Notes: generated from the letters alone by a model not told the origin. Counted from the first letter of the stretch, positions 36,416-46,184 are shown. The stretch: DNA of 64,000 nucleotides from RGIG6919 sp045531905 (GCA_045531905.1 JAZSEY010000003.1:186001-250000), one strand, 5' to 3'. Numbers and translations: made by a program.

Positions 36416-38698
36416 TTATATTTTCTTAAACTTAACCTTCTTACCTACACCCTTCTTTTTAAGAAGCGTCTTGTAAGCCTTATACTTCGACTTTGGAACC
36501 TTAATAGTTGCCTTGCTGTGAATCCCTTTAAAAGCATTTTTTCCAACCTTCTTCGCAGTCAGTTTTTTAGTCTTAACAGTGATATTCTTAAGTTTTTTAC
36601 AACCATAAAACGCCTTGCTGCTGATAGTTGTCACGCTCTGTCCAATGGTTAATGCGTTTATCTTTGTACACTTGTAAAAAGCATTGGCACCAATAGTCTT
36701 CACATACTTCCCAATTGTAACCTTTGTTACATACTTATTATTCTTAAATGCATGCTTTGCAATACTGGTTACCTTATACTTGATACCATCTACTTTAATA
36801 GTGGATGGTATTGAAACAGTCTTTTTCTTTTTGCTTATAGGCTTCAGATACTCTACAGTACCCACCTTACCAGCCTTTGTACCAGCCTTAGTCACTTTAT
36901 ACCATGCAAGTTTTTTAGCATCCTGAATCTTATCACCCTTCTTTGGTGCAATATTATCCTGTCCATCGTCTGGATTTGTTGGATCATCTGTTGGATTATC
37001 TGGATTCACCGTGTCATCTGCCGGATTATCCGGATTCACTGGGTCATCTACTTTTTCTGATACCTTAGCTACACATACATTTACAATCTTAGTATATCCA
37101 CCACAAGAAACTTTACAGGAATATGTATATGAGCCTACCGTCTTTCCTGTTGGAATCAGATAATTCGCAGATGTGGCACCACTAATTTCCACACCATTCT
37201 CATACCATTGATACAAAAGTATCTCACTACCCAATGTAGGTGTTACTGCAACTGTCAGTGTATTTGATTCCTGATAGCCCTCTGTCAAAGCCAAAGTTGT
37301 ATTCATATCACTGGCAGCAAATGGAGCATATCCACAAATACATGCTTCGTTTTCATTATCAAATATATGCTCTTCTTCTGAATCATCTACAACGCCACAT
37401 TTTTTACACACAGTCTTGTGACCTGATGTCAGATAATAATACTCCTTAAAAATATGGTCTGTACAAAGAACATCAATGTCTAAACCGTCTAATCCTTCTA
37501 CATCAACAATTCTCATGCCTTCTATATCATCTGGTAGACTTATACTTGTCATACCATCAGCCACACTTTCAACGGTTAATGTGACAGTATTGTCAGCATT
37601 TTCCACATAGCTAAACTGACAACCTACACCAGCCAACCCAATCTTACCAATGTCGTAATCTGCATCCGCAGGATAAAATATCGTTTGTAATGAGCTACAT
37701 TCTCCAAAAGCATTATTTCCAATTGTAGTCACAGTTGAAGGAATCACCAAATTGGTTAATTTATCACAATCATAAAACGCAAGAGAGTCTATCTTGGTTA
37801 CACTTGGTGGAAATGAAATGCTTTCCAGACTGTCACAATGAGCAAATGCATCATAGTCAATAATGGTTACACTTTCCGGAATTTCTATAGTTTCCAGTTT
37901 AGTACATTCCGCAAATGTATAACTGGCAATACGGGTTACACTTGATGGAATCGTTACTTTTGTTAAGTTGGAAGCCCCTTTAAATGCACTTCCCAAAATC
38001 GTAGTTACAGTACTTGGAATTTCATAGCTACCAGTTGCTGTTGGATATGCATACAATGTCTTTTTATCTTTGCTATACAAAACACCATTTTCTACTGAGA
38101 AGTTAGCATTCTCCGAATCGACAGATATATTGGATAAATTGACACATCCTGCAAATACACCGAGTCCAATACTTGTTACTGTTTTCGGTATATTTACTGT
38201 GGTCAAATTACTACAGCCTGAAAACACATTGCCATAAAATTTTTTAACTCCATTCGGTATCTCAATCGTCTTCAAAGACGTACACGACTTAAATGCATTT
38301 TCTCCTATGGAGGTAACACTATCTGGAATCGTAATGCTACTTAACTTTGAACACCCACTGAATGCCGTATAATCAATTGTTTCAATACCATTTTCAATGA
38401 CTACTGACACAATCTTTTTTCCCAAGAACGCCCCTCCCCCGATCTTCTGTACGGGGTATGTTTTATCATTATGTGTAATCGTAGCTGGAATTGTAACACT
38501 CGTCGCACTAAACGTGTTACTAGTGCCTTTCAAAATTGCAGTATTATCATCTTCAATACTGAATATTAAGCCTTCTGATGTGGTAACATTTGTCGCTGCT
38601 TGCACCTTGTGTTCCGACACATGAATCATGCTGACAGCCAGTGCCATCGCCAAAACAATACTTGTTATTCTTTTCGTGAATTGTAAAGTCCTTTTCAT
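36416..38698 (-). CDS. BspA-type leucine-rich repeat surface protein
   Basis: 760 residues from the ATG at 38698 (GGAGAAG upstream; an ATG at 38722 is less likely). Signal peptide about 1-34. About ten LRR_5 repeats follow (e.g. VTSIGENAFKSCTSLKTIEI). A Cys-pair mini-domain (HKTVCKKCGVVDD), an Ig-like domain, a Pro/Asn/Asp-rich linker and a second LRR_5 block at the C-terminus complete it. The last ~130 residues closely resemble those of the 30913-33381 protein. Such proteins usually mediate adhesion; the ligand is unknown. Confidence 0.88.
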   Translation of the reverse strand: MKRTLQFTKRITSIVLAMALAVSMIHVSEHKVQAATNVTTSEGLIFSIEDDNTAILKGTSNTFSATSVTIPATITHNDKTYPVQKIGGGAFLGKKIVSVVIENGIETIDYTAFSGCSKLSSITIPDSVTSIGENAFKSCTSLKTIEIPNGVKKFYGNVFSGCSNLTTVNIPKTVTSIGLGVFAGCVNLSNISVDSENANFSVENGVLYSKDKKTLYAYPTATGSYEIPSTVTTILGSAFKGASNLTKVTIPSSVTRIASYTFAECTKLETIEIPESVTIIDYDAFAHCDSLESISFPPSVTKIDSLAFYDCDKLTNLVIPSTVTTIGNNAFGECSSLQTIFYPADADYDIGKIGLAGVGCQFSYVENADNTVTLTVESVADGMTSISLPDDIEGMRIVDVEGLDGLDIDVLCTDHIFKEYYYLTSGHKTVCKKCGVVDDSEEEHIFDNENEACICGYAPFAASDMNTTLALTEGYQESNTLTVAVTPTLGSEILLYQWYENGVEISGATSANYLIPTGKTVGSYTYSCKVSCGGYTKIVNVCVAKVSEKVDDPVNPDNPADDTVNPDNPTDDPTNPDDGQDNIAPKKGDKIQDAKKLAWYKVTKAGTKAGKVGTVEYLKPISKKKKTVSIPSTIKVDGIKYKVTSIAKHAFKNNKYVTKVTIGKYVKTIGANAFYKCTKINALTIGQSVTTISSKAFYGCKKLKNITVKTKKLTAKKVGKNAFKGIHSKATIKVPKSKYKAYKTLLKKKGVGKKVKFKKI

Positions 38699-38776
38699 AA
38701 TCTCTTCTCCTATATATAACATAGCGTTTTAACAGATTTTGTCTAACAAGTATTATCCGTTCCAACAGATATTTTG

Positions 38777-39460
38777 TCAATCAAAAAAATCCTTCAAAAT
38801 ATCCGCTAATTTGAAATGAAAAAACACTTTTTCTTCATCTATCTCCTCTGCCTGCATCACCTCTGCATACTCCTCTGGTGTCAGCATTTTTTGTAATTTT
38901 TCTTTCTCCTCTATAGGTAGTTCCGCATGTGTGGCGTCCACAAAACACAGAGATGGATACACCACACACCACCAGTTTTGTCCCTGCTTTTCTCCAATAT
39001 CAATGCGAAGTGCTTCATAGGTTCCCGCTGGAAATGTGGCATCGCCATATTGCTTTAACGGAAAATACTCATTGGTAAAATACACCTCTGCATCATATGC
39101 AAATCCTTGCCGTTGCATGTAACTTTCTACGGAGGTTTTCAGATAAGGAAGCTTTGCCGAAAGCAATCTCTTTGCAGTCTCCAAATCACTGGCACTCTCC
39201 ATAACCGGTTGAATCAGCGAAAGGGCGTATTCCTTTACCTCCATTTTCAACATCTGGTCTTCCACTGCATCACTGTTGGCACGGATATGAAAACGAAGTA
39301 CCGCCTGCGTTACATCGTCATTTGCCAAAGTTAAAATTGCGGTTGTGGTCTCCCGGTTTTTCATTCTCTGATAATCCATGCTGCCCCATGCAAGGCCACC
39401 CACAATTCCCAAAATAATTCCAAAAAAAGCCCCACGAAACACTCTATTTACACTGTCCAT
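38777..39460 (-). CDS. spoIIR: Stage II sporulation protein R
   Basis: 227 residues with an N-terminal membrane segment or signal. SpoIIR is made in the forespore and triggers SpoIIGA to process pro-sigma-E in the mother cell. Diagnostic stretches: VLRFHIRANSDAVEDQMLK, FPLKQYGDATFPAGTYEALR and GQNWWCVVYPSLCFVD. AAAGGAATTG precedes ATG. It follows the germination genes by 58 nt on the same strand, in the same neighbourhood as ispE. Confidence 0.94.
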   Translation of the reverse strand: MDSVNRVFRGAFFGIILGIVGGLAWGSMDYQRMKNRETTTAILTLANDDVTQAVLRFHIRANSDAVEDQMLKMEVKEYALSLIQPVMESASDLETAKRLLSAKLPYLKTSVESYMQRQGFAYDAEVYFTNEYFPLKQYGDATFPAGTYEALRIDIGEKQGQNWWCVVYPSLCFVDATHAELPIEEKEKLQKMLTPEEYAEVMQAEEIDEEKVFFHFKLADILKDFFD

Positions 39461-39518
39461 CTGTCAATTCCTTTCTGAATCCATTTACTTACAAAAAGTA
39501 TTGACACCTTTTTGCGTC

Positions 39519-41243
39519 CTATTCAAATGACGCGATTCCCTGACTGACATTGACTTGTAAATGTCGTTTTACCTTTGGCATTTTCTCATCCTCCTCCACA
39601 TCCAACACTGGAACTGTGAGTGCCGTATTCTCCGCCACTGCCAAATACAAATCCATCAAGGTAATCTCCACATTTCCATCTTTTTTCAAAACCTCCACCA
39701 AGGCTTCCGAAATCACCGCATCTTCCTTTTCATCCAGCTTCGCTATGTCCTCCGTTTCATCCTCGGTCGCTGCCACTAACACTGTGGACGAAATCAGTTC
39801 CTCTTCCTGTAACATATTCAGAAAATTCTCTAACGCCTTTGGATTTTCGAAAATGTCTTCCTCCAAAAGCAATAACATAACATGACCAAAATCCATAGTC
39901 GTAGCATGATTTCTGGAATAGCTGTCCCGAAATGCTTTTAAACTTTTATTCTTTCCTGACTTTGTTTTTGCTTTTAAAGTCTCTCCCATCTGAGCTGTAT
40001 ATCCCTGCATATCAGCCATTGTCACATGATACTCGAACTCCTCATTTTTTAACAGGTCATCGTCATCCTCATAATCCACACCCAACATGAGCACATAGTC
40101 CTTATCCTCCATGTCCACCTGTCTGCATCCGGTAAGCCCCAACACGCAACAAAGAAAAATCACTGTCAGTTTTTTCAGTCTCAACATGGTCTCTGTACCC
40201 ATAACACAAATCAACGGTAAAATAATCGCCAGCGGAATATCAATCCAGGCAAAATAACTCAATACCACCTCAGTGGATGGCACTCCAAAGAATAGCCACA
40301 CCACCATGAACGTTAGCACAACCACTGCCGGCAACCAATTTCTCCTTGTATTGTGAAATGCGAACTGCAGCGACTTCACGCAATAGAAAACCATCCCACT
40401 CAAAATCAAAAATAATCCCAACAACAAAAATGGCATAACCAAAACATCCAAACGGGACAACAAATTTGCCGGTAGTTTTACGAACTGCAACATATACGCA
40501 ACACCAAACAATCGCCCTCTTAACCCTTCATTTCCCACAGTCAGATACGCCATCAGAAACACTAAACTACTTACAATGACACCTAAAAATAAACCCTTTG
40601 TCGCGCTGATTTTTGCCTCTCCCTGCTCAGTCGTATGTGGCACAAAATAAAGAATTCCCTCCAAAGGCAAATACAGGCTGAGCATCAGATAAACCTGATA
40701 CACCTCCGTTTTCCCATTCTCCAAGGAATTGGCAAAAAACAATTCTCCTTTCCAATTCCCAATAGAAAGCAACCAGATTCCAAGTAGCGGAACCAACATC
40801 CACCAAAACAACAACTCCACCATTTTTGCCCGTCCGGAAAATGTCCGCAAACATGCCAGGAGCGTAACTAACAGCACAGGCAATAACAGAAACCATTTAT
40901 CCACATTTCCAAGCAAAAACAAGCGCACCATTTCCACAAAAACAAAGAGCAAAAGTGTTGCTCTAATAAAAAAACGAACTGCATACACACCCTGTATCAA
41001 TCTTCTATCTAAAGTCACTTTTTTGCCCGTGAAATAATCCTGCTTTCCCGATATCCATATCAGGTATAACCCAAACAACGACCCCAACAATACACTCAAC
41101 GCAAATTGTATCATCGTATTGCTGCCATTTGCTGCCATCACCGGACCAAACAAGGACGGTAACACCAAGCCCTCCAAGCACACCATCCGCTTCACCTGTC
41201 TTGTGGTAATAGCATCCTGCATTTCATTGATTACCATTTTCAT
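39519..41243 (-). CDS. Germinant receptor GerB-GerC fusion protein
   Basis: 574 residues. Residues ~1-350 are a GerAB/GerKB-type permease with about ten membrane helices. They continue in frame into a GerC-type lipoprotein: signal-like RLKKLTVIFLCCVLGLTGC with lipobox Cys373, then DKDYVLMLGVDYED and about 200 residues of the GerC N-terminal domain. The usual C-terminal GerC domain is missing. In canonical operons GerB and GerC are separate. An internal ATG at residue 353 (40187) could give a separate GerC, but its ribosome site is weak. It lies 16 nt after gerA. Expected location: spore inner membrane. Confidence 0.85.
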   Translation of the reverse strand: MKMVINEMQDAITTRQVKRMVCLEGLVLPSLFGPVMAANGSNTMIQFALSVLLGSLFGLYLIWISGKQDYFTGKKVTLDRRLIQGVYAVRFFIRATLLLFVFVEMVRLFLLGNVDKWFLLLPVLLVTLLACLRTFSGRAKMVELLFWWMLVPLLGIWLLSIGNWKGELFFANSLENGKTEVYQVYLMLSLYLPLEGILYFVPHTTEQGEAKISATKGLFLGVIVSSLVFLMAYLTVGNEGLRGRLFGVAYMLQFVKLPANLLSRLDVLVMPFLLLGLFLILSGMVFYCVKSLQFAFHNTRRNWLPAVVVLTFMVVWLFFGVPSTEVVLSYFAWIDIPLAIILPLICVMGTETMLRLKKLTVIFLCCVLGLTGCRQVDMEDKDYVLMLGVDYEDDDDLLKNEEFEYHVTMADMQGYTAQMGETLKAKTKSGKNKSLKAFRDSYSRNHATTMDFGHVMLLLLEEDIFENPKALENFLNMLQEEELISSTVLVAATEDETEDIAKLDEKEDAVISEALVEVLKKDGNVEITLMDLYLAVAENTALTVPVLDVEEDEKMPKVKRHLQVNVSQGIASFE

Positions 41244-41259
41244 AACCTCTTTCTACATT

Positions 41260-42771
41260 TTATTTCCAACGAAGTCGAATTCGCTCTCCATCCTTTGTAA
41301 AAATCGGTCTCTTATACATCACAGAACTTGGTAGCCGCAAAATGTAATCCTTCAAATGGTTGTAATCTCCCTCGTCTCCTCCAACTGCCGGAAGCATATA
41401 AGGCACACCAAAGCTACTTAGATTGGACAAGTGCAATGCAATCACCAACATCCCCATCAAAAATCCATAAAAGCCCCAGATTCCACTCAGTACAATCAAA
41501 AAGAATTTCAACAAACGAAATGCCGAAGCAAATTCCTCATTGGGAATACAAAATGCAGATATCGCCGATAGCGCCACCACAATTACCACAATGGTGCTTA
41601 CCAAATGCGCCTCCACCGCAGACTGTCCCACAATCAAACCGCCTACAACACCGATGGTATTTCCCATGGCTCCTGGAAGCCGGATTCCCGCCTCCCTTAA
41701 AAGCTCGAACAGTAACTCCATCAACAAAATTTCAATCAACACGGGAAACGTCACCGCAGTCCTTGCAGCCGAAATTGCCAACATCAGCTTTGTCGGTAAC
41801 ACCTCTGTATGAAAGCTGGTCACTGCCACATAAAATCCTGGAAGACCAATGGCCAGTAACGCCGCCACAAATCTTAACACTCTGCCAAAGCTTGCCACCC
41901 ACCATCGGTTAAAATAATCATCCGCCGCCTGAAAAAACATAGGAAACGTCACCGGCAAAACCAGTGCTTCCGGCGAATTATCCACAATCAATACCACGCG
42001 TCCCTCTAACAATGCCGAAGCCGCCTTATCTGGTCTTGCAGTACTCTGACAGACGGGAAAGGGAGAGTACCATTTTTTCTCCATCAAATGCTCCAGCGTT
42101 CCACTGTCAAACACACCATCTACTTCGAATGCCGCAAGTCGCATTTTCACATGTTTCACAAGTTGTTCATCCACCAAACCATCCATATAGCAAAGAGCGT
42201 AATCCGTCCTAGAACGCTGTCCCAAAATCCCCTGTTCCATTTTCAAATTCGGGTCCTTAATACGTCTTCGCAGTAATGCCGTATTCGTTCGGATACTTTC
42301 AATGAAACCATCTCTGGCACCTCTGATTCCCTGCTCCGATTTCGCCTCATCAATACCACGCACTGGAAACCGCTTCGTGGACACAACCAACGCCTCCACT
42401 TCCCTATCCACAAAAATCGCAGTGTCCCCCTTCAAAATTCCTGCCAAAGCATCATCCATTTTATCCACCGCTTTTACATCCACGCTCTCAATTTCTTCCT
42501 GTAAAAACGCACGAAAAGGACGGTACTCTTCCTCTTCTCGCCACTCATATAAAAGAGGTCGCAGTACCATCCCTGCCACTTGGTCGGTATTCACCATACC
42601 GTCAATATATACCATATAAATGCGAAGCTCCCCCTGCTTTCGCTGTAACACAAACTCCTTCTTTACGATATCGCCACACTTATCAAATAGACCATCCATC
42701 AACGCGATGTTCTCTTGCACATTCTCACTGATAGCTACTTCCAATCGATGATGTTCATTAAATACGCTCAT
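41260..42771 (-). CDS. GerA-family spore germination protein (receptor A subunit)
   Basis: 503 residues. A hydrophilic N-terminal region of about 280 residues contains typical GerA motifs (RRRIKDPNLKMEQGILGQRS and DYALCYMDGLVDEQLVKHVK). It is followed by about five membrane segments with LPGFYVAVTSFHTEVLPTKL and EILLMELLFELLREAGIRLP. With GerB and GerC it forms the nutrient receptor in the spore inner membrane. The ligand cannot be predicted. It starts the unit gerA, gerB-C fusion, spoIIR. Confidence 0.93.
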   Translation of the reverse strand: MSVFNEHHRLEVAISENVQENIALMDGLFDKCGDIVKKEFVLQRKQGELRIYMVYIDGMVNTDQVAGMVLRPLLYEWREEEEYRPFRAFLQEEIESVDVKAVDKMDDALAGILKGDTAIFVDREVEALVVSTKRFPVRGIDEAKSEQGIRGARDGFIESIRTNTALLRRRIKDPNLKMEQGILGQRSRTDYALCYMDGLVDEQLVKHVKMRLAAFEVDGVFDSGTLEHLMEKKWYSPFPVCQSTARPDKAASALLEGRVVLIVDNSPEALVLPVTFPMFFQAADDYFNRWWVASFGRVLRFVAALLAIGLPGFYVAVTSFHTEVLPTKLMLAISAARTAVTFPVLIEILLMELLFELLREAGIRLPGAMGNTIGVVGGLIVGQSAVEAHLVSTIVVIVVALSAISAFCIPNEEFASAFRLLKFFLIVLSGIWGFYGFLMGMLVIALHLSNLSSFGVPYMLPAVGGDEGDYNHLKDYILRLPSSVMYKRPIFTKDGERIRLRWK

Positions 42772-42826
42772 AGTTCATACCCTTTCTAAGTAATGCTTTT
42801 AGTATGAACCATTATTTAGAAATTAT

Positions 42827-43206
42827 GTACTATTAGAATTATAGGAATAACTGCATTTTACACACGCATCATTGCATTATCTTATTAAGAATGTATAAGA
42901 GCTCCTTGTGTAGTTTTAATTACATGTCACACACAAACTCGCAAAACAGGGGATATTTTGATTGAGGCGAGCCTCAAAATGCGTCAGTCCTTATGGGGCT
43001 AGCACTTTTAATAAGTGTTAGCCCCATTAGTACTGTTACGCATTTGGCGAGCGAAAGCATCTCGCCGAAACAAAATATCCCCTGTTTTGCTCAGACATTG
43101 TGTGTAACATGATTAAATCTCACAAGAAGCCCTAACACATTCTAAAATAAGAAAATGAGATAATGCCATGTGTAAAATGCAGTTATTCCTGTAAATTCTG
43201 AAGTAC
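42827..43206. repeat. Giant imperfect palindrome (element H3) overlapping the gntR 3' end
   Basis: 380 nt with arms of about 175 nt, starting and ending in GTAC. Both arms contain GGAATAACTGCATTTTACAC and later GCAAAACAGGGGATATTTTG, in opposite orientation. Read on the minus strand, the apex is ATGCGTAACAGTACTAATG opposite CATAAGGACTGACGCAT, with a side hairpin GGCGAG/CTCGCC. The right arm includes the last seven codons and stop of the gntR gene, so the left arm holds an inverted, diverged copy of that gene end. It fills the whole gap between gerA and gntR; no gene is seen there. Confidence 0.88.
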
Positions 43207-43845
43207 AATGAGTTCTTGGTTATATATATGCTTCCGCATAATTTCAATGGCTGCTTCTTTATTACGCTCTACCACTGCCTTTGTTATCTCATCATGCTCT
43301 TTCACCAATACATCATGGTAGGTAAAATCCTTCACATACTCCACGCGGTAACGGTATACCTGCTCCCGTAGTGACTGTGCTACAGATATGAGTCTTTGGT
43401 TTCCGGTTATCTGGAAAATCACATCATGGAAATTCACATCCTGTGCCACGATATCCGGCACTTTTTTATTGATAATCGCTGTGTGAAATGCATTATTTGC
43501 CTGAATCAACTGCATTTTCTGTTCGTCCGTAATTCTGTCACAAGCCAAAGTCACTGCCAGTTCTTCTATGGCAAGTCGCACCTCTAAGGAGTCCTTTAAA
43601 TCCTTTAAGGTAATACGGGCAACCTCCGCACCGCGTCTTGGCACCATCACCACCAAGCCTTCCAACTCCAACATTCGAATGGCCTCTCTGACAGGAGTTC
43701 TACTAACTCCAAGCTTATTGGCAAGTTTTACTTCCATCAATCGCTCGCCAGGCTCAAAGTCACCTCTTATAATCGCACTTCTAAGGGTTTGAAAAACCAC
43801 ATCCCGCAATGGCAAAAATGAATTGTTATCTAATTGCAATTCCAT
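43183..43845 (-). CDS. GntR-family regulator, FadR subfamily (FCD domain)
   Basis: 220 residues. A winged-helix N-terminus (GERLMEVKLANKLGVSRTPV, then REAIRMLELEGLV) precedes an all-helical FCD ligand domain with metal-type residues (FHDVIFQITGNQ and the later His in KEHDEI and MRKHIYNQE). FCD regulators usually bind small carboxylates. AGGAGG lies 5 nt before ATG, and the gene begins 11 nt after ispE, so it is co-transcribed. Its last codons lie inside palindrome H3. Confidence 0.9.
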   Translation of the reverse strand: MELQLDNNSFLPLRDVVFQTLRSAIIRGDFEPGERLMEVKLANKLGVSRTPVREAIRMLELEGLVVMVPRRGAEVARITLKDLKDSLEVRLAIEELAVTLACDRITDEQKMQLIQANNAFHTAIINKKVPDIVAQDVNFHDVIFQITGNQRLISVAQSLREQVYRYRVEYVKDFTYHDVLVKEHDEITKAVVERNKEAAIEIMRKHIYNQELIVLQNLQE

Positions 43846-43855
43846 AAGCTGCCTC

Positions 43856-44716
43856 CTATACCGGTCTGACTACATATACTTCCTTTGACAAACCTTTTTG
43901 CAAAATACTATTTCTTCCATCCTCGGCCAACTCCGGATTCGTAAAGATACCAAATACCGTAGGACCACTTCCTGTCATCATCGCATTCTTCGCTCCGGCT
44001 GTTCGCATAACATCCACCAATGTCTGTACCTCCGGATGCATCGGAATCGTAACCTGTTCTAATACATTTCCCAATCTAGTGACAACGCCTTCCAAATTAT
44101 CATCCTGCAACGCCTTCACCATGCCATCAATATCTGGATGGTCAATATTTTTGCAAGCATCAAATGCACAATATACTTCCTTGGTAGAGACATCTATTGG
44201 AGGCTTTGCAATCAAAATGTAACACTCTGGTAAGGCTGTGAGTTTTGTCAATTTCTCTCCGATACCTTCTGCCAAAGCCGTGCCACCCATAATGCAGTAT
44301 GGTACATCTGCTCCTAGTTTCACTCCGTATTCCATCAATGCATTTTCTGATAAATGCAAATCAAACAGCTCATTACAAGCCTTTAATGCCGCAGCACAAT
44401 CTGTACTGCCTCCTGCCATACCGGCAGCCATTGGTATGTTCTTTTCTAAAAATACTTCCATACCTTTTTTTACACCAAATTCCCGCTTCATCAGTGCAAT
44501 TGCTTTATACACCAAATTGCGGTCATCACATTCCAAATCAGAACGACTGGTTGTCATCACAATCTTATCTTCCTGCAACAATTTAAACTTCAACGTATCA
44601 TGCAAATCCACTGTCTGCATAACCATCTTCACATCGTGATAGCCGTTCGGTCTTGTTCCCAACACATCTAACCCAAGATTAATCTTAGCATATGCTTTCT
44701 TTGTTACAGTATTCAT
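43856..44716 (-). CDS. ispE: 4-diphosphocytidyl-2-C-methyl-D-erythritol kinase
   Basis: 286 residues, GHMP kinase. It phosphorylates CDP-methylerythritol in the MEP pathway of isoprenoid synthesis. The N-terminal KAYAKINLGLDVLGTRPNGYH and the ATP loop PMAAGMAGGSTDCAAALKA are diagnostic; GSGPTVFGIF is motif 3. GGAGGTTG precedes ATG. Followed by gntR, gerA, gerB-C and spoIIR on the same strand. Confidence 0.95.
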   Translation of the reverse strand: MNTVTKKAYAKINLGLDVLGTRPNGYHDVKMVMQTVDLHDTLKFKLLQEDKIVMTTSRSDLECDDRNLVYKAIALMKREFGVKKGMEVFLEKNIPMAAGMAGGSTDCAAALKACNELFDLHLSENALMEYGVKLGADVPYCIMGGTALAEGIGEKLTKLTALPECYILIAKPPIDVSTKEVYCAFDACKNIDHPDIDGMVKALQDDNLEGVVTRLGNVLEQVTIPMHPEVQTLVDVMRTAGAKNAMMTGSGPTVFGIFTNPELAEDGRNSILQKGLSKEVYVVRPV

Positions 44717-44740
44717 GTGATCACAACCTCCTAATATATC

Positions 44741-45352
44741 TTAATATAATTCTTTTTTATATGTTATACTATCTTCTTTTGTAATCTTTCGAATCACCCG
44801 GCACGGATTGCCTGCTGCTAGAGAGTTTGGTGGAATATCTCTCGTTACCACACTGCCGGCACCAATCACGCATCCCTCGCCTATGGTAACGCCACCACAC
44901 ACCACAACATTACTGGCAAACCAACAGTCGTTTCCAATCGTCACCAGTTTTCCATACTCCAAATTATAAAGAGAGCCATCCTCCCGCTGTCTAAAATTAC
45001 GTTCTTCTGGCAGATACGGATGCATCGGCGTAGCTATGGTACAATTCGGTCCAAAGAAAACATTGTCCCCAATGGTGACCGGACAAATATCCAACACTAC
45101 GAAATTAAAATTTGCATAGCAACGCTTACCAAATGTAGTAAACAAACCATAGTCAAACTGAATCGGCCCCTGCAAATAAGTCCCTTCTCCCATGTTGGGA
45201 ATCAGTTCCTCTAATATGTCTTTCCTTTTTTTATCATCTTCATATAACTCATTATAATCCTTACACAACTTATGTGCTCTCACTCTAATGGTTTCCAACT
45301 CCTGAGCTGAAGGATCATATAATTTTCCTGATAACATTTTTTCACGTTCCAT
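44741..45352 (-). CDS. Maltose/galactoside O-acetyltransferase family protein
   Basis: 203 residues from the ATG at 45352 (AAGGAG 7 nt upstream; an upstream in-frame ATG at 45448 gives an unlikely extension). An N-terminal Mac domain (EKMLSGKLYDPSAQELETIR) is followed by left-handed beta-helix hexapeptide repeats. The catalytic His lies in NCTIATPMHPY, and the C-terminal GAGSVVTRDIPPNSLAAGNP is typical. Transfers acetyl from acetyl-CoA to a sugar; the true acceptor is unknown. Confidence 0.9.
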   Translation of the reverse strand: MEREKMLSGKLYDPSAQELETIRVRAHKLCKDYNELYEDDKKRKDILEELIPNMGEGTYLQGPIQFDYGLFTTFGKRCYANFNFVVLDICPVTIGDNVFFGPNCTIATPMHPYLPEERNFRQREDGSLYNLEYGKLVTIGNDCWFASNVVVCGGVTIGEGCVIGAGSVVTRDIPPNSLAAGNPCRVIRKITKEDSITYKKELY

Positions 45353-45524
45353 ACTACTACTCCTTGTACCTAAATTCCCCCCCGTATGCAACATCTTGAC
45401 CTTTCTCAATATTATACAAAAATGACTCCAATTATTCAACGAAAACATACTTGATAAAAAATGGTTTTTCCCTTGAAAAACTTAGAATCTATGCTAAAAT
45501 TATTAGTATATAGGAGGGGTTATC

Positions 45525-46157
45525 ATGAGTTTAAGTGGAGTAACAAGTCAAGCAACAAGTACATATCAGACAAAGTTAGATAACATTTCTACAGAAAAAG
45601 CGGCAGAGACTACTGCTACTGCAAATGTACAAAATGACACTGCGGTTGTATATGAGAAATCAGCCAGTGCCAGTGAGATTAAGGGTACCTATGGCAATGC
45701 TAAGAGCAACAAGGCTATCGTGGAGCAGTTAAAGGCAGATGCGGCTGCTAGAAAAGAATCCTTAGTGAACATGGTTCAGCAGATGATGGGCAAGCAGTCA
45801 TCTACATTCCAGATTGCTTTTTCTGCTAATCCAGACAGCATTTGGAACGAGATTCGCCAGGGTAATTTCCAGGCAGATGCACAGACTATCGCACAGGCAC
45901 AGAAGGATGTTTCTGAAGATGGATACTGGGGTGTAAAGCAGACCTCTGAGCGTATCTTAGATTTTGCTAAGGCAATTTCTGGTGGAGATTCCAGCAAAAT
46001 TGATGAATTAACAGAAGCTATCAAGAAGGGCTTTAAGCAGGCAGAAGGTCTTTGGGGAGATAAGCTTCCTGAGATTAGCCAGAAGACATACGATGCTGTT
46101 ATGGAAGGCATGGATGCTTGGAAGGCTGAGGTAACAAGTCCAACTGTGGAGCAGTAA
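45525..46157 (+). CDS. Conserved hypothetical protein, Ala/Gln/Ser-rich
   Basis: 210 residues, no signal peptide or membrane segment. A low-complexity N-terminus (about 1-70) precedes a helical domain with NPDSIWNEIRQGNFQADAQT, DGYWGVKQTSERILDFAKAI and TYDAVMEGMDAWKAE. I have seen similar domains in Lachnospiraceae proteins of unknown function and do not assign one. Its own promoter (TTGAAA and TAAAAT, 16-nt spacer, just upstream) and terminator make it a single-gene unit. AGGAGGGG precedes ATG. Confidence 0.8.
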   Translation: MSLSGVTSQATSTYQTKLDNISTEKAAETTATANVQNDTAVVYEKSASASEIKGTYGNAKSNKAIVEQLKADAAARKESLVNMVQQMMGKQSSTFQIAFSANPDSIWNEIRQGNFQADAQTIAQAQKDVSEDGYWGVKQTSERILDFAKAISGGDSSKIDELTEAIKKGFKQAEGLWGDKLPEISQKTYDAVMEGMDAWKAEVTSPTVEQ

Positions 46158-46184
46158 TAGTCATCACGAATAAAGAGTCGTATT

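Noticed and set aside
39519..41243. GerB-GerC fusion as a frameshift error
   Set aside because: No indel is needed: the join is in frame, and the sequence on both sides of the junction is recognisable and continuous. A missed stop codon cannot be fully excluded without reads.
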